From positions 620,001 to 684,000 of the forward strand of contig NZ_ACZN01000018.1 in the NCBI RefSeq assembly GCF_000176135.1: 64,000 nucleotides of DNA, written 5' to 3'. A program made the position numbers and the translations under genes. This DNA comes from Vibrio coralliilyticus ATCC BAA-450. Its GTDB lineage: Bacteria; Pseudomonadota; Gammaproteobacteria; Enterobacterales; Vibrionaceae. Under the pieces are notes generated by a model. The model saw only the letters and a program-made list of their open reading frames with translations, was not told where the DNA came from and made no database searches. How positions within the stretch are numbered: position 1 is the stretch's first letter; the number at the start of each line of letters is the position of its first letter. Positions 44,848 to 53,200 of the stretch are shown here, piece by piece.

Positions 44848-45933
44848 ATGAACGCGAGACAAAAAGCTCAACAAGACTTCGACCTTAGCGGAGAACCGCT
44901 TATCGTTGGTGACAAAAACCGCTGCCCTTTGCCACCTGAAGAACTCATATCACTGACCCACGAATCACCCTATGTAGTTAAAGTTGTCGACTCAGGCTTG
45001 ACGGCTGAGGTCTATCACCTGCGAATCAATGGTCGCGACTACAACATGAAAAAGCGCCGCCCTACCGCTAAGGTGAAAAACTTAGATGGCCAGTATTCGT
45101 TTTTAAATGAAGTCCAGCGCCGACAACAATTCCAACAGTTACGCGAAAACCCAGCTACATCCGCTCTGTTTCAGAATATTGTGCCCACTTTGTATGCCGA
45201 CTATCGTCTCGGGTTTATGATCTCCCCATGGATCGAAGGTGAGCATGTACAAACTCTCACTCCATCGATCATCAAACAGCTGTTCACCACGCTGGAAGCG
45301 TGCGAGCAGCACGGCCTGATGGAATGGGATTTGTGCAGTGGTAACCTGCTGGTAGATAACGTAGGCAAACTCTGGCTGTTTGATTTTGGGTATATGTACC
45401 CGTTTGATCCACTCTCTGAGCTCAACAGCAACGGGTTGAGTGATCCAATTTTCCACTTTGTCGAACGCTTTGAAACCCGTTTTTTCTTTGGCTGGTTGCT
45501 GGAACAAAACCTTAGTTCAGCGCATCAGTTATCCCTTTATGAAAGCGTTAAACAACTCGGATTTGAGAGCTTTCAGCGCAAGGTTCAGTGGCTTAACTCA
45601 CAGTCTGCTTTGCCCGAAGTTATTACTCACTTTCAATCCATTGCTCAGCGCTGGAAAGCAGCATTGGATAACGAACAAGCACTCAATCAACAATTCAGAC
45701 TTGAAGCCTTTCGCTCACATGTTCTGGACATTGAAGATGACTTACACGGCCAGTCCTGTACGCCAACAACACTAAAAAGAATTGACGTAGTTCGAAGAGA
45801 AATCGAACAAGATTACCAATACCTGTTAGACAATGGTGGCCTGTTTTATGGCAACGCCGATAAAAGCCAATCACAGCTACTTGAAGACTACGCGGAAAAG
45901 TATCAACTGGCGCTTAACTACCAGATAAAATAA
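44848..45933 (+). CDS. Orphan protein-kinase-like (phosphotransferase-fold) protein
   Basis: This 361-residue protein has a kinase-like core. YNMKKRRPTAKVKNLDG may contain the ATP-binding Lys; MISPWIEGEHV looks like the hinge; MEWDLCSGNLLVD carries the catalytic loop (Asp and Asn, in place of HxDxxxxN); and LWLFDFGYMYPFD carries the DFG motif. The C-terminal 150 residues are helical and charged. It is monocistronic and flanked by hairpins. It could phosphorylate a small molecule or a protein, as RIO/APH-like enzymes do. No partner is suggested by the neighbours. Confidence 0.7.
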   Translation: MNARQKAQQDFDLSGEPLIVGDKNRCPLPPEELISLTHESPYVVKVVDSGLTAEVYHLRINGRDYNMKKRRPTAKVKNLDGQYSFLNEVQRRQQFQQLRENPATSALFQNIVPTLYADYRLGFMISPWIEGEHVQTLTPSIIKQLFTTLEACEQHGLMEWDLCSGNLLVDNVGKLWLFDFGYMYPFDPLSELNSNGLSDPIFHFVERFETRFFFGWLLEQNLSSAHQLSLYESVKQLGFESFQRKVQWLNSQSALPEVITHFQSIAQRWKAALDNEQALNQQFRLEAFRSHVLDIEDDLHGQSCTPTTLKRIDVVRREIEQDYQYLLDNGGLFYGNADKSQSQLLEDYAEKYQLALNYQIK

Positions 45934-45947
45934 CCGATGAATGTCCT

Positions 45948-45972
45948 CCCCGTCTGTATTAAATAGGCGGGG
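45948..45972. terminator. Hairpin between the convergent kinase-like and TSUP genes
   Basis: CCCCGTCT (45948-45955) pairs with AGGCGGGG (45965-45972), one G-T wobble included, around a 9-base loop. No T-run follows, so termination is only probable. Confidence 0.45.
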
Positions 45973-45975
45973 TAA

Positions 45976-46725
45976 TCAGTCAACAACCCCGTCCCAGCAC
46001 AACTTCATACCAGACAGAAACAAGAACAGATAACACAGCTGATAAATCCTTTCCTGGCTGACTCTGTGAAGCAGAAACACACCCAACTTAACGCCAATCG
46101 GCGCCAAAGGAATCAGCGCAAGCGCAGTCAACAGGTTCGTCTTATCAAACTCACCCAATGCAGCGTATGGGATCAGCTTAAAGAGATTAATAATCGCAAA
46201 TAGCACAGCCATCGTGGCGATAAGAGGTATCTTCTCTAATCGTAAGGGCAGAAGATAAATACTCGCTGGCCCCCCTCCCGCGTGAATCGCAGTGCTGGAG
46301 AAACCACTCAATGAGCTCCAGAACCAAGCACTGATTGTACCCGGCTTTCGGGTAGAAGAGCGGCCACTCAACCAGTGTTGTAAACAAAAGCCAAGTGACA
46401 GCAATCCAATCGTCAGCTTCAACCCTGTTTCCGGAGTCACACTCAGAAATGCCCACGCCAAACCAACACCCAGAATAGCGCCAGGCAACATTGTCTTAAG
46501 TACGGCATAGTCGGCATTTCGGTAGTGCTGTTTAACCGCAAACGCATCCATAACCACCAAAATAGGCAACAATATTGCCGCGGCTTGGGTGGGTGAAATC
46601 ACCAAGGCCATTAAAGGCACGGCGATAATACCTAAAGCGCCGCCTAACCCACCCTTGCCAATCCCGTAGATCAATACTGCGGGAATCGCCGTGGCGTAAA
46701 ACCATGGGTCAGTCACTAGCGTCAT
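45976..46725 (-). CDS. TSUP-family (TauE/SafE) permease
   Basis: This 249-residue membrane protein has about eight helices and the family features KGGLGGALGIIAVPLMALVISPTQAAAILLPILVVMD in the first half and a related HAGGGPASIYLLPLRLEKIPLIATMAVLF in the second. TSUP carriers move sulfur-containing or carboxylic anions, usually outward. It is divergent from the thiolase/CoA-transferase operon across 233 bp that hold two inverted repeats, so it may carry an organic acid connected with that operon. The substrate is unknown. Confidence 0.88.
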   Translation of the reverse strand: MTLVTDPWFYATAIPAVLIYGIGKGGLGGALGIIAVPLMALVISPTQAAAILLPILVVMDAFAVKQHYRNADYAVLKTMLPGAILGVGLAWAFLSVTPETGLKLTIGLLSLGFCLQHWLSGRSSTRKPGTISAWFWSSLSGFSSTAIHAGGGPASIYLLPLRLEKIPLIATMAVLFAIINLFKLIPYAALGEFDKTNLLTALALIPLAPIGVKLGVFLLHRVSQERIYQLCYLFLFLSGMKLCWDGVVD

Positions 46726-46792
46726 TCCAATACTCCGGTGTCGGTGGCGATACAGGTTTCAACAGCAGAAATAGACATAGAAATGCTCTTAT

Positions 46793-46819
46793 CTCATTAA
46801 TTTTCAATACATTAATGAG
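46793..46819. promoter_or_regulatory. Inverted repeat between the TSUP gene and atoB
   Basis: CTCATTAAT (46793-46801) and ATTAATGAG (46811-46819) form an inverted repeat with a 9-bp spacer. It is a candidate regulator site in the shared promoter region. Confidence 0.45.
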
Positions 46820-46856
46820 TAAGTCACCAATCAACAGTGAACCGTTCCACATTGTT

Positions 46857-46876
46857 ACTTTGCATATTTGCAAAGT
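46857..46876. promoter_or_regulatory. Perfect-arm palindrome upstream of atoB
   Basis: ACTTTGCA (46857-46864) and TGCAAAGT (46869-46876), separated by TATT, form a 20-bp operator-like palindrome 83 bp before atoB. I do not recognise it as a known consensus. Confidence 0.55.
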
Positions 46877-46958
46877 CGCTTTGAATTCCTGGGCATAACA
46901 CCTTAGCGATGGCTTTTCATAGACTAGAGCCATCGGATTCAGGCAAAAGGATTGAGAA

Positions 46959-48173
46959 ATGAAACGAGTATTTATTGTTGCTGCCAAGAGAACGCCAATC
47001 GGCAGTTTCAATGGTTCGTTAGCGCCATTGTCAGCGGTTGAGCTCGGTGCCCACGCCATTCAGAGCGCAATCGCTCAAGCAAATCTCTCTGTCGATTTAG
47101 TCGACGAAGTCATCATGGGCAATGTCCTAACTGCAGGTTCAGGCATGGGGCCAGGAAGACAGGCAGCCATCAAAGCAGGCATCCCAGACTCTGTCCCTGC
47201 TTATACCATCAACATGATTTGTGGTAGCGGCCTGAAAGCTGTGATGGACGCGGCAAGCCATATTCGCGCTGGCGATGCAGAAGTGGTGATCGCAGGCGGT
47301 ATGGAAAGCATGTCTAACGCAGCCTTTATTACCAATGGCCAAATCCGACGTGGCTATCGAATGGGCCATCAAAATCTGGAAGATTCCATTATTAAAGATG
47401 GCCTGACCGATGCGTTTCATCACTACCACATGGGCATCACGGCGGAAAACGTAGCTAAACACCTCGGCATCAGCCGCGAAGCACAAGATGAATTTGCCCT
47501 GTCTAGCCAAAACAAAGCGGCGACAGCGATTGAACAAGGTCACTTTGATGCTGAAATTGAGCCCATCACCGTAACTCAACGTCGCGCGCAAACCGAAGTC
47601 TCACAAGACGAATATCCGAAAGCTAATGCGACAATCGAAGGTCTAGCCAAACTAAGAGCGGCTTTCGACCCAGACGGAACGGTGACCGCAGGCAATGCTT
47701 CTGGAATCAACGATGGTGCTTCGGCTGTCATTCTTGTTAACCAAGAAGCGTTGGAGCGCTACAACCTGACACCACTCGCGGAAATTGTCGAATATGGTCA
47801 GGGCGCATTGAAGCCAGAAATCATGGGCCTTGGGCCAGTCACCGCGATCAATAACACTCTCGAAAAAGCGCGGCTAAACCTAAGTGACATTGATGTGTTC
47901 GAACTCAATGAAGCCTTCGCTGCTCAAGCATTAGGGGTAATCAAAGAGCTTAGCCACCAGCACAACGTCGAGCCGCAATGGCTACTCGACAACAGCAACC
48001 TGAGTGGCGGTGCGATTGCTCTAGGTCACCCAATCGGGGCTTCTGGTAACCGTATTCTCACTACTCTGGTTTATCAGCTTGAAAGAAACAATAAACGCAT
48101 GGGCTTGGCTTCACTGTGTATCGGCGGCGGAATGGGCGCGGCAGTGATCTTAAAGCGCTGCGAGGAGCAATGA
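46959..48173 (+). CDS. atoB: Acetyl-CoA C-acetyltransferase (thiolase)
   Basis: This 404-residue thiolase has the acyl-accepting Cys88 in NMICGSGLKAV, a catalytic His in ALGHPIGASGNRI, and the second Cys in LCIGGGMGAAVIL. It cleaves acetoacetyl-CoA to two acetyl-CoA, or the reverse. The downstream CoA-transferase subunits start 1 bp after its stop, so the set is an acetoacetate or short-chain fatty acid degradation operon. AAGGA precedes the ATG. Confidence 0.94.
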   Translation: MKRVFIVAAKRTPIGSFNGSLAPLSAVELGAHAIQSAIAQANLSVDLVDEVIMGNVLTAGSGMGPGRQAAIKAGIPDSVPAYTINMICGSGLKAVMDAASHIRAGDAEVVIAGGMESMSNAAFITNGQIRRGYRMGHQNLEDSIIKDGLTDAFHHYHMGITAENVAKHLGISREAQDEFALSSQNKAATAIEQGHFDAEIEPITVTQRRAQTEVSQDEYPKANATIEGLAKLRAAFDPDGTVTAGNASGINDGASAVILVNQEALERYNLTPLAEIVEYGQGALKPEIMGLGPVTAINNTLEKARLNLSDIDVFELNEAFAAQALGVIKELSHQHNVEPQWLLDNSNLSGGAIALGHPIGASGNRILTTLVYQLERNNKRMGLASLCIGGGMGAAVILKRCEEQ

Positions 48174-48174
48174 T

Positions 48175-48831
48175 ATGAAAAAATGCATTTCTTCAGAGCA
48201 GGTGAGTCAATACTTGCAAGATGGCATGACGATTATGATCGGTGGCTTTATGGGGACAGGGACACCAGAAAAACTCATCGACCTTTTGATTGAAAATGAC
48301 GTGCGGGATATCACCTTGATAAGCACTGATACTGCCTTGCCAGATATCGGCACCAGTCGCCTGATTGCTGAGCAGCGCGTCTCCAAATTGTACGCATCAC
48401 ATATCGGGCTCAACCCTGAAACTGGCCGCCAGATGAACGATGGCATAATCGACGTTGAACTAGTGCCTCAAGGCACACTAGCTGAAAGGATCCGTTGTGG
48501 CGGCGCTGGTCTGGGCGGCGTTTTGACGCCAACGGGATTAGGGACACTTGTTGCCGAAAGTAAGCAGCTTATTGAAGTGGACGGTGAGCAGTTCCTTCTA
48601 GAGAAACCACTTAAAGCTGACCTAGCCTTGATTCGCGGTTCTAAAGTCGACCACCGAGGTAATGTCTTCTACAGCAAAACAACCCAAAATTTTAACCCGT
48701 TGATGGCAACGGCTGCTGAACGTGTCATTGTTGAAGCTGAACAACTGGTGGAAATCGGGGGTATTCAACCGGAAGCCGTCCACACCCCAAGCTTATATGT
48801 TGATCATATTTTCGTTGGAGAAGCCTCATGA
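48175..48831 (+). CDS. atoD: 3-oxoacid/acetate CoA-transferase subunit alpha
   Basis: This 218-residue subunit carries the CoA-transferase family I signature region MIGGFMGTGTPEKLIDLLIEND and a later DLALIRGSKVDHRGNVFYSKTTQNFNPLMATAA. With AtoA it moves CoA from acetyl-CoA to acetoacetate or butyrate. GAGGAG at the end of atoB supplies its ribosome site. Its 3' end overlaps atoA by 4 bp (ATGA). Confidence 0.93.
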   Translation: MKKCISSEQVSQYLQDGMTIMIGGFMGTGTPEKLIDLLIENDVRDITLISTDTALPDIGTSRLIAEQRVSKLYASHIGLNPETGRQMNDGIIDVELVPQGTLAERIRCGGAGLGGVLTPTGLGTLVAESKQLIEVDGEQFLLEKPLKADLALIRGSKVDHRGNVFYSKTTQNFNPLMATAAERVIVEAEQLVEIGGIQPEAVHTPSLYVDHIFVGEAS

Positions 48832-49496
48832 GTCACAGCGAAAAACACCTTATCCGTAAACGTATCGCCTCCCGTGTTGCTCAAGAACTGAAAGACGGTG
48901 ATATCGTTAACCTTGGCATAGGTTTACCGACTCTGGTTGCCAACGAAGTCGACAAAGACATCGAAATCTTGATGCAAGCAGAAAACGGCCTATTGGGCAT
49001 TGATGAACTGGCCGATGAAAATAATCAGGACCCAGATTTGGTCAACGCTGGCGCACAACCTATTACCGCTATCGAAGGGGCCTGCTATTTCAACAGTGCT
49101 GACTCCTTTGCCATTATCCGAGGCGGACACGTTGACGCCACCGTACTGGGTGCGCTGCAGGTTGACCAACAAGGGAATCTGGCGAACTGGATCATTCCGG
49201 GCAAGATGGTACCAGGAATGGGCGGTGCAATGGATTTGGTTGTCGGTGCAAAAAAGGTCATTGTCGCCATGGAGCACACAGCAAAAGGCAAACCTAAGCT
49301 TTTGAAGCACTGCACCTTGCCGCTCACGGCGATGAATCAGGTTAATTTGATTGTGACCGAGCTGGGTGTCTTTACCATCACACCACAAGGTATTGAAATC
49401 ATTGAAATAGCTCCAGACACTGACTTGGATTATGTGCAGTCAGTAACAGCAGCCGAGCTAATCGTCTCCCCTAACCTCAAAGCCATGCCTTGCTAG
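48828..49496 (+). CDS. atoA: 3-oxoacid/acetate CoA-transferase subunit beta
   Basis: This 222-residue subunit starts with LIRKRIASRVAQELKDGDIVNLGIGLPTLVANEV and has the catalytic Glu52 in MQAENGLLGID, which carries CoA as a thioester. It ends with ELGVFTITPQGIEIIEIAP. It is the partner of the subunit immediately upstream, with an ATGA overlap, and a terminator follows. Together with the thiolase the operon turns acetoacetate into acetyl-CoA. Confidence 0.94.
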   Translation: MSHSEKHLIRKRIASRVAQELKDGDIVNLGIGLPTLVANEVDKDIEILMQAENGLLGIDELADENNQDPDLVNAGAQPITAIEGACYFNSADSFAIIRGGHVDATVLGALQVDQQGNLANWIIPGKMVPGMGGAMDLVVGAKKVIVAMEHTAKGKPKLLKHCTLPLTAMNQVNLIVTELGVFTITPQGIEIIEIAPDTDLDYVQSVTAAELIVSPNLKAMPC

Positions 49497-49506
49497 GCGA
49501 TCAAAA

Positions 49507-49548
49507 ACGGGAATAGCACTTCCATGCTACTCCCGTTCATTCTCTTTT
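49507..49548. terminator. Bidirectional terminator between atoA and the outer-membrane barrel gene
   Basis: ACGGGAATAGCA (49507-49518) pairs with TGCTACTCCCGT (49525-49536), one mismatch. A T-rich stretch follows on the plus strand, and TTTTTGA follows on the minus strand. Confidence 0.85.
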
Positions 49549-49563
49549 GAATCTAGGGCTAGA

Positions 49564-50106
49564 TCAGAACTTAATATTCATACCAGCAAAGACCACATCG
49601 GATTCAAAGTCATCCGCCAAAACAAACTTTCTGTACTCTAGGTTCAGGCCAACAGTACTAAAAAAAACCAGTTCTGTACCCGCTCCATAGTATGGATGTA
49701 ACCCTGTATGAGAGTCGGTTCGTTCCGTTCCACCAGAAGGCGTATACGTCTTCTCAACATCGGAATAGTTAGCACCACCGACAACGTAAAGGTTGAGAAA
49801 AGAGACAGGAGATACTCCCGCTTTCAAACCCACAAAACCCGTGGAGTATTGCACTTCTTGCTTGGTCGTTCCTAGCACGGTTGTAACGATATTACTTGTC
49901 ATACCCGCAACTCCGGCATAACCGATCTCCGCGGCAAAGTTGGGGTGGAACTGATACGCGTAATCAATTTTGCCTGCAAAGCCTGAGTCACTCCAGTCGT
50001 TCGGGCCATCCGTACTACCGCCCCCAATGCCAAAGCCGATTTGATGATTCCCCGCGAACGCCGTTGAAGACAGCAATAATGGCAAGAGTAAAAGCGCTTT
50101 TTTCAT
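49564..50106 (-). CDS. Small outer-membrane beta-barrel protein
   Basis: The protein is about 180 residues with a signal peptide (KKALLLLPLLLSSTAFAG, cut after AFA), alternating strands such as GKIDYAYQFHPNFAAEIGYAG and GLNLEYRKFVLADDF, and the C-terminal Phe expected for BamA-assembled barrels. It belongs to the OmpA-like/Omp_b-brl group of eight-stranded barrels. ATG 50106 is chosen so that the signal peptide starts the protein; the longer frame adds 16 unlikely residues. It is monocistronic. The function is not readable and could be adhesion or stress protection. Confidence 0.82.
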   Translation of the reverse strand: MKKALLLLPLLLSSTAFAGNHQIGFGIGGGSTDGPNDWSDSGFAGKIDYAYQFHPNFAAEIGYAGVAGMTSNIVTTVLGTTKQEVQYSTGFVGLKAGVSPVSFLNLYVVGGANYSDVEKTYTPSGGTERTDSHTGLHPYYGAGTELVFFSTVGLNLEYRKFVLADDFESDVVFAGMNIKF

Positions 50107-50238
50107 AGTTGAGTATTCACCATAGACACGAAACAGAGCTGGAAAATACGACAACCTTTCAATAAGTTGTATATCGTTTTTGTAAGGCTTTGTCAGAAGA
50201 ATGTATCAGGCTCTGCAGCCGTTGCGCCTACTCCTCAA

Positions 50239-50763
50239 CTACCCGATATTCAATATAGTGCGGTATTTGCCTTCAAGTTCTTTCAGGGCAGCTTCTAAAG
50301 TGGGTTCTGGTTTGCTCAAGTGAGTAATCAGAGTCATAAAATAGCAGTCCATAATCAGCGGCATTTTCTCTGCTACATTGACCGGCAGGTTCGAGTTTGC
50401 AAATACCGCATCATTGTATGACTGGTAGTAGTCCATATCCCAGATGACTTCTTTAAGCAGCGCTCGGCTCAGGTTCACATTGGAAAAATAGTAACCGTAA
50501 TAGGTTGTCGCGAACTGCATCCCCATTTCCATTGCGTCATTCACAGGGTTGGCCAAGCCTTGCTGCGCAAGCTGAGTTAGCTGGTTGAGCATACCTTCAC
50601 GTAATATCGCGAGCTTGTTTTCAAAGTGGCTAAAGACCGTGCCATCTGCCACTCCCGCTTGCCTTGCTATCTGACGCGTAGACGTTTCCTGATACCCCTG
50701 CGTTTCAAACAATTCCCACGCAGCGCTAAGAATCCGCTCTCTCGTTTGTTCTCTTTTTCCCAT
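50239..50763 (-). CDS. TetR-family transcriptional repressor
   Basis: The protein is about 174 residues with the TetR helix-turn-helix near the N-terminus (RILSAAWELFETQGYQETSTRQIARQAGVADGTVFSHFENK) and a helical ligand-binding domain. ATG 50763 gives the usual short lead before the first helix; ATG 50778 is a possible alternative. It is divergent from a small membrane protein gene, and two matching palindromes lie between them, so it probably represses both that operon and itself. The ligand is unknown. Confidence 0.93.
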   Translation of the reverse strand: MGKREQTRERILSAAWELFETQGYQETSTRQIARQAGVADGTVFSHFENKLAILREGMLNQLTQLAQQGLANPVNDAMEMGMQFATTYYGYYFSNVNLSRALLKEVIWDMDYYQSYNDAVFANSNLPVNVAEKMPLIMDCYFMTLITHLSKPEPTLEAALKELEGKYRTILNIG

Positions 50764-50814
50764 GCTCTTTTCATCCAAAATATTGCTGCTAGATCATACC
50801 TCTACCCAGATGAG

Positions 50815-50843
50815 TTGACAAATTGAGCGTGCTCACTTATTAA
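50815..50843 (+). promoter_or_regulatory. Promoter of the small membrane protein operon
   Basis: TTGACA (50815-50820) and TATTAA (50838-50843) are separated by 17 bp. Both TetR-type palindromes overlap or abut this promoter. Confidence 0.65.
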
Positions 50844-50859
50844 TTGAGCGCGCTCAATT
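50821..50859. promoter_or_regulatory. Tandem TetR operators
   Basis: AATTGAGCGCGCTCAATT (50842-50859) is a perfect 18-bp palindrome. A near copy, AATTGAGCGTGCTCACTT (50821-50838), lies exactly 21 bp upstream, two helical turns away. The pair is expected to bind two TetR dimers on one DNA face. Confidence 0.85.
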
Positions 50860-50880
50860 TTATAATTAGGAAAGAATGCA

Positions 50881-51075
50881 ATGGAAGATAACCTCAAGAA
50901 AGTCGTGACTCTATTAGGCCAGTGGTTGGTATTTATGCCGAGCTTGTTTTGTTTCTCCTACGTATTAAGGCCGATAATGATGGCGCTGTTGATCCCGGGA
51001 GGCCTTTTGTTTCTCGCTCTCATTGGAGGCTCGGAAGTAAGAGACACGTTAAAACAGATGATGCAGGAGAGATGA
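50881..51075 (+). CDS. Small two-helix membrane protein
   Basis: This is a 64-residue hydrophobic protein with two likely membrane helices (about 8-28 and 31-49) and a short charged tail, VRDTLKQMMQER. It does not match a family I can name. AGGAAAG precedes the ATG. Its stop overlaps the next gene (ATGA), so it is made together with a DUF2867-type protein under TetR control. It may be an anchor or chaperone for that partner. Confidence 0.72.
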   Translation: MEDNLKKVVTLLGQWLVFMPSLFCFSYVLRPIMMALLIPGGLLFLALIGGSEVRDTLKQMMQER

Positions 51076-51578
51076 TGAAAACACTCGCAAGCAGTGAGCT
51101 CCCAGCACAAAGTGCACTGGTTGGGCGCTTAAAGAAACGGGGCTTTTGTGACGCATTGAGCTTTGAGATCCCAGACCAACAACGCTCCCCTAGTCAGGTT
51201 TACGTGGATGTATTTGGCCACCTTCCAAACATCGTTGAAACACTGATGGCGCTGAGAAACCGTTTGGTCGCTCCGTTAGGCTTTGCTGCGTCAGCAGAAA
51301 AGATGACGTTGCGGGTCGAAGATTTACGGCAGGGACAAGGCATCGGATTACATCAAGTCGAATTACTCTCAGAGAGTGAGATCATTTGCACCAGTGAGGA
51401 CAAACATATGCAAGTCTCCCTTTCAGTGGTCAAACTCGCTCCGGGGCGGTTCACGCTCTCCACTTTAGTCAATACTCGGACATGGATTGGTTACGCCTAC
51501 TTGCTGGCGATCATTCCTTTTCATAAGTTGATCGCCGCTGCTAGCATTCGTGCAATGCTTAAAAGGGTCAACACTTAG
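51072..51578 (+). CDS. DUF2867-like protein
   Basis: The protein has 168 residues when started at ATG 51072, which overlaps the stop of the small membrane gene and has AGGAGAG ahead. A longer frame exists but would run through the upstream gene. It has features of the DUF2867 group: YVDVFGHLPNIVETLMALRNRLVAPLGF, a middle beta-rich part (ISEDKHMQVSLSVVKL-like strands), and a C-terminal hydrophobic stretch RTWIGYAYLLAIIPFHKLI. This group has no firmly known function; it can be found with lipid or redox genes. It is co-regulated with the gene before it. Confidence 0.72.
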   Translation: MMKTLASSELPAQSALVGRLKKRGFCDALSFEIPDQQRSPSQVYVDVFGHLPNIVETLMALRNRLVAPLGFAASAEKMTLRVEDLRQGQGIGLHQVELLSESEIICTSEDKHMQVSLSVVKLAPGRFTLSTLVNTRTWIGYAYLLAIIPFHKLIAAASIRAMLKRVNT

Positions 51579-51614
51579 GGTCTGCTTACCCCACTCTCAG
51601 GCATTTGAACATAA

Positions 51615-51645
51615 AAAATCCCAGCGATTTATGCTGGGATTTTTC
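51615..51645. terminator. Bidirectional terminator between convergent genes
   Basis: AAAATCCCAGC (51615-51625) pairs with GCTGGGATTTT (51633-51643) around a 7-base loop, with T-runs on both strands. It ends the DUF2867 operon and iol block 2. Confidence 0.92.
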
Positions 51646-51667
51646 GTCAATAAGCCGGAGCAGTCAC

Positions 51668-53179
51668 TTAGTCCATGGTCGGCATAGTAAAGGCACTCGC
51701 ATGTTGTTCGAGCCTCACACCCGTAGGCCAGCGGCTTGTTACCGTCTTCATTCGGGTGTAGAAACGAACACCATCATTGCCGTGGACATTGAGTGGGCCA
51801 AATACCGAACGCTTCCAGCCGCCGAAGCTGTGGAATGCCATAGGTACTGGAATAGGCACGTTCACTCCAACCATGCCAGCCAGCACGTCTTCACCAAACT
51901 GACGAGCCGTTTCACCATCACGGGTAAATATTGCGGTTCCATTGCCGTATTCGTGACGATTGATCAGGTCCAGCGCTGTCTCGTAGTCTTCAACTCGCAC
52001 TACCGACAAGACGGGGCCAAAGATTTCTTCTTTGTAGATCGTCATGTCTGGTGAAACATTGTCGATCAGCGTCGGGCCAACAAAGTAACCTGTTTCGTGT
52101 CCTTCCACCACAAAATCACGACCATCAACCACTAGCTTGGCGCCCTGTTGTTCACCTGATGTGATGTAGTCGCAAATCTTCGCTTTGTGCGGTGCTGAGA
52201 TCACAGGTCCCATATCATTTTCTCGCCCATCTACGATCCCCGGCCCGACACGCATTTGCGCAATTTTCTCTTCAAGCTGGGCGATGAGCTTGTCACCAGT
52301 TTCATCGCCAACCACAACCGCCACTGACAACGCCATGCAACGTTCTCCTGCGGCACCAAAGGCCGCCCCCATGATAGCGTTAGCTGCCATATCAAGGTCT
52401 GCATCTGGCATTAGCACACAATGGTTCTTGGCTCCCCCTAATGCCTGACAGCGCTTACCGTGTGCAGAAGCGGTGCTGTAGATATACTCGGCAATTGGCG
52501 TCGAACCAACAAAACTGACGGCTTGAACTCTAGGGTCTGTAAGTAGTACGTCCACCGCTTCTTTATCGCCATTAACAACGTTGAACACCCCGTCAGGCAA
52601 CCCTGCTTCTTTCAGTAGTTCAGCCATAATCAGGGCCATACTCGGGTCTTTTTCCGATGGCTTAAGGACAAAGGTGTTACCTGTCGCAAGGGCAACTGGG
52701 AACATCCACATTGGTACCATAGCAGGGAAATTAAACGGCGTGATACCCGCACAAACCCCCAGAGGTTGCATCAGTGAGTGGCTATCGACACCCGTCCCGA
52801 CGTTGGCTGAATGCTCCCCTTTTTGAAGATGTGGTATGCCACATGCGAACTCAACCACTTCCAGACCACGCGTCACCTCTCCAACAGCGTCTGAATAGAC
52901 TTTACCGTGCTCGTTGGAGATCACTCGCGCCAAACGATCCATATTTTGTTCAAGTAGTGCTTTGAATTTGAACATCACACGGGCACGCTTGAGAGGCGGT
53001 GTCTTCGCCCATAGAGGGAAAGCCCTCTCAGCTACAGCAATCGCTTCGGCGGTTTCCGCGGCCGAACTTAACACGACTTGGCGACTTTGCTCGCCTGTCG
53101 CAGGGTTAAATACAGGTGCGAAGCGACCTGTATGACTCTCGCTTAGTTGACCATTAATAAAATTCTGAACCGTTTCCAT
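51668..53179 (-). CDS. iolA: Methylmalonate/malonate-semialdehyde dehydrogenase (acylating)
   Basis: This 503-residue CoA-dependent aldehyde dehydrogenase of the MmsA/IolA type has nucleotide-binding VSFVGSTPIAEYIY, GGAKNH where most aldehyde dehydrogenases have a Glu (typical of MmsA), and the catalytic Cys281 in GAAGERCMALSV. It converts malonate semialdehyde to acetyl-CoA and CO2, the last inositol step. It is the final gene of block 2, and no second copy is seen in block 1. AAGGAG precedes the ATG. Confidence 0.95.
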   Translation of the reverse strand: METVQNFINGQLSESHTGRFAPVFNPATGEQSRQVVLSSAAETAEAIAVAERAFPLWAKTPPLKRARVMFKFKALLEQNMDRLARVISNEHGKVYSDAVGEVTRGLEVVEFACGIPHLQKGEHSANVGTGVDSHSLMQPLGVCAGITPFNFPAMVPMWMFPVALATGNTFVLKPSEKDPSMALIMAELLKEAGLPDGVFNVVNGDKEAVDVLLTDPRVQAVSFVGSTPIAEYIYSTASAHGKRCQALGGAKNHCVLMPDADLDMAANAIMGAAFGAAGERCMALSVAVVVGDETGDKLIAQLEEKIAQMRVGPGIVDGRENDMGPVISAPHKAKICDYITSGEQQGAKLVVDGRDFVVEGHETGYFVGPTLIDNVSPDMTIYKEEIFGPVLSVVRVEDYETALDLINRHEYGNGTAIFTRDGETARQFGEDVLAGMVGVNVPIPVPMAFHSFGGWKRSVFGPLNVHGNDGVRFYTRMKTVTSRWPTGVRLEQHASAFTMPTMD

Positions 53180-53200
53180 TTATCGAGCTCCTTCCCTGCT

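Noticed and set aside
47139..47591. 150-codon minus-strand frame opposite atoB
   Set aside because: Shadow of the thiolase coding pattern.
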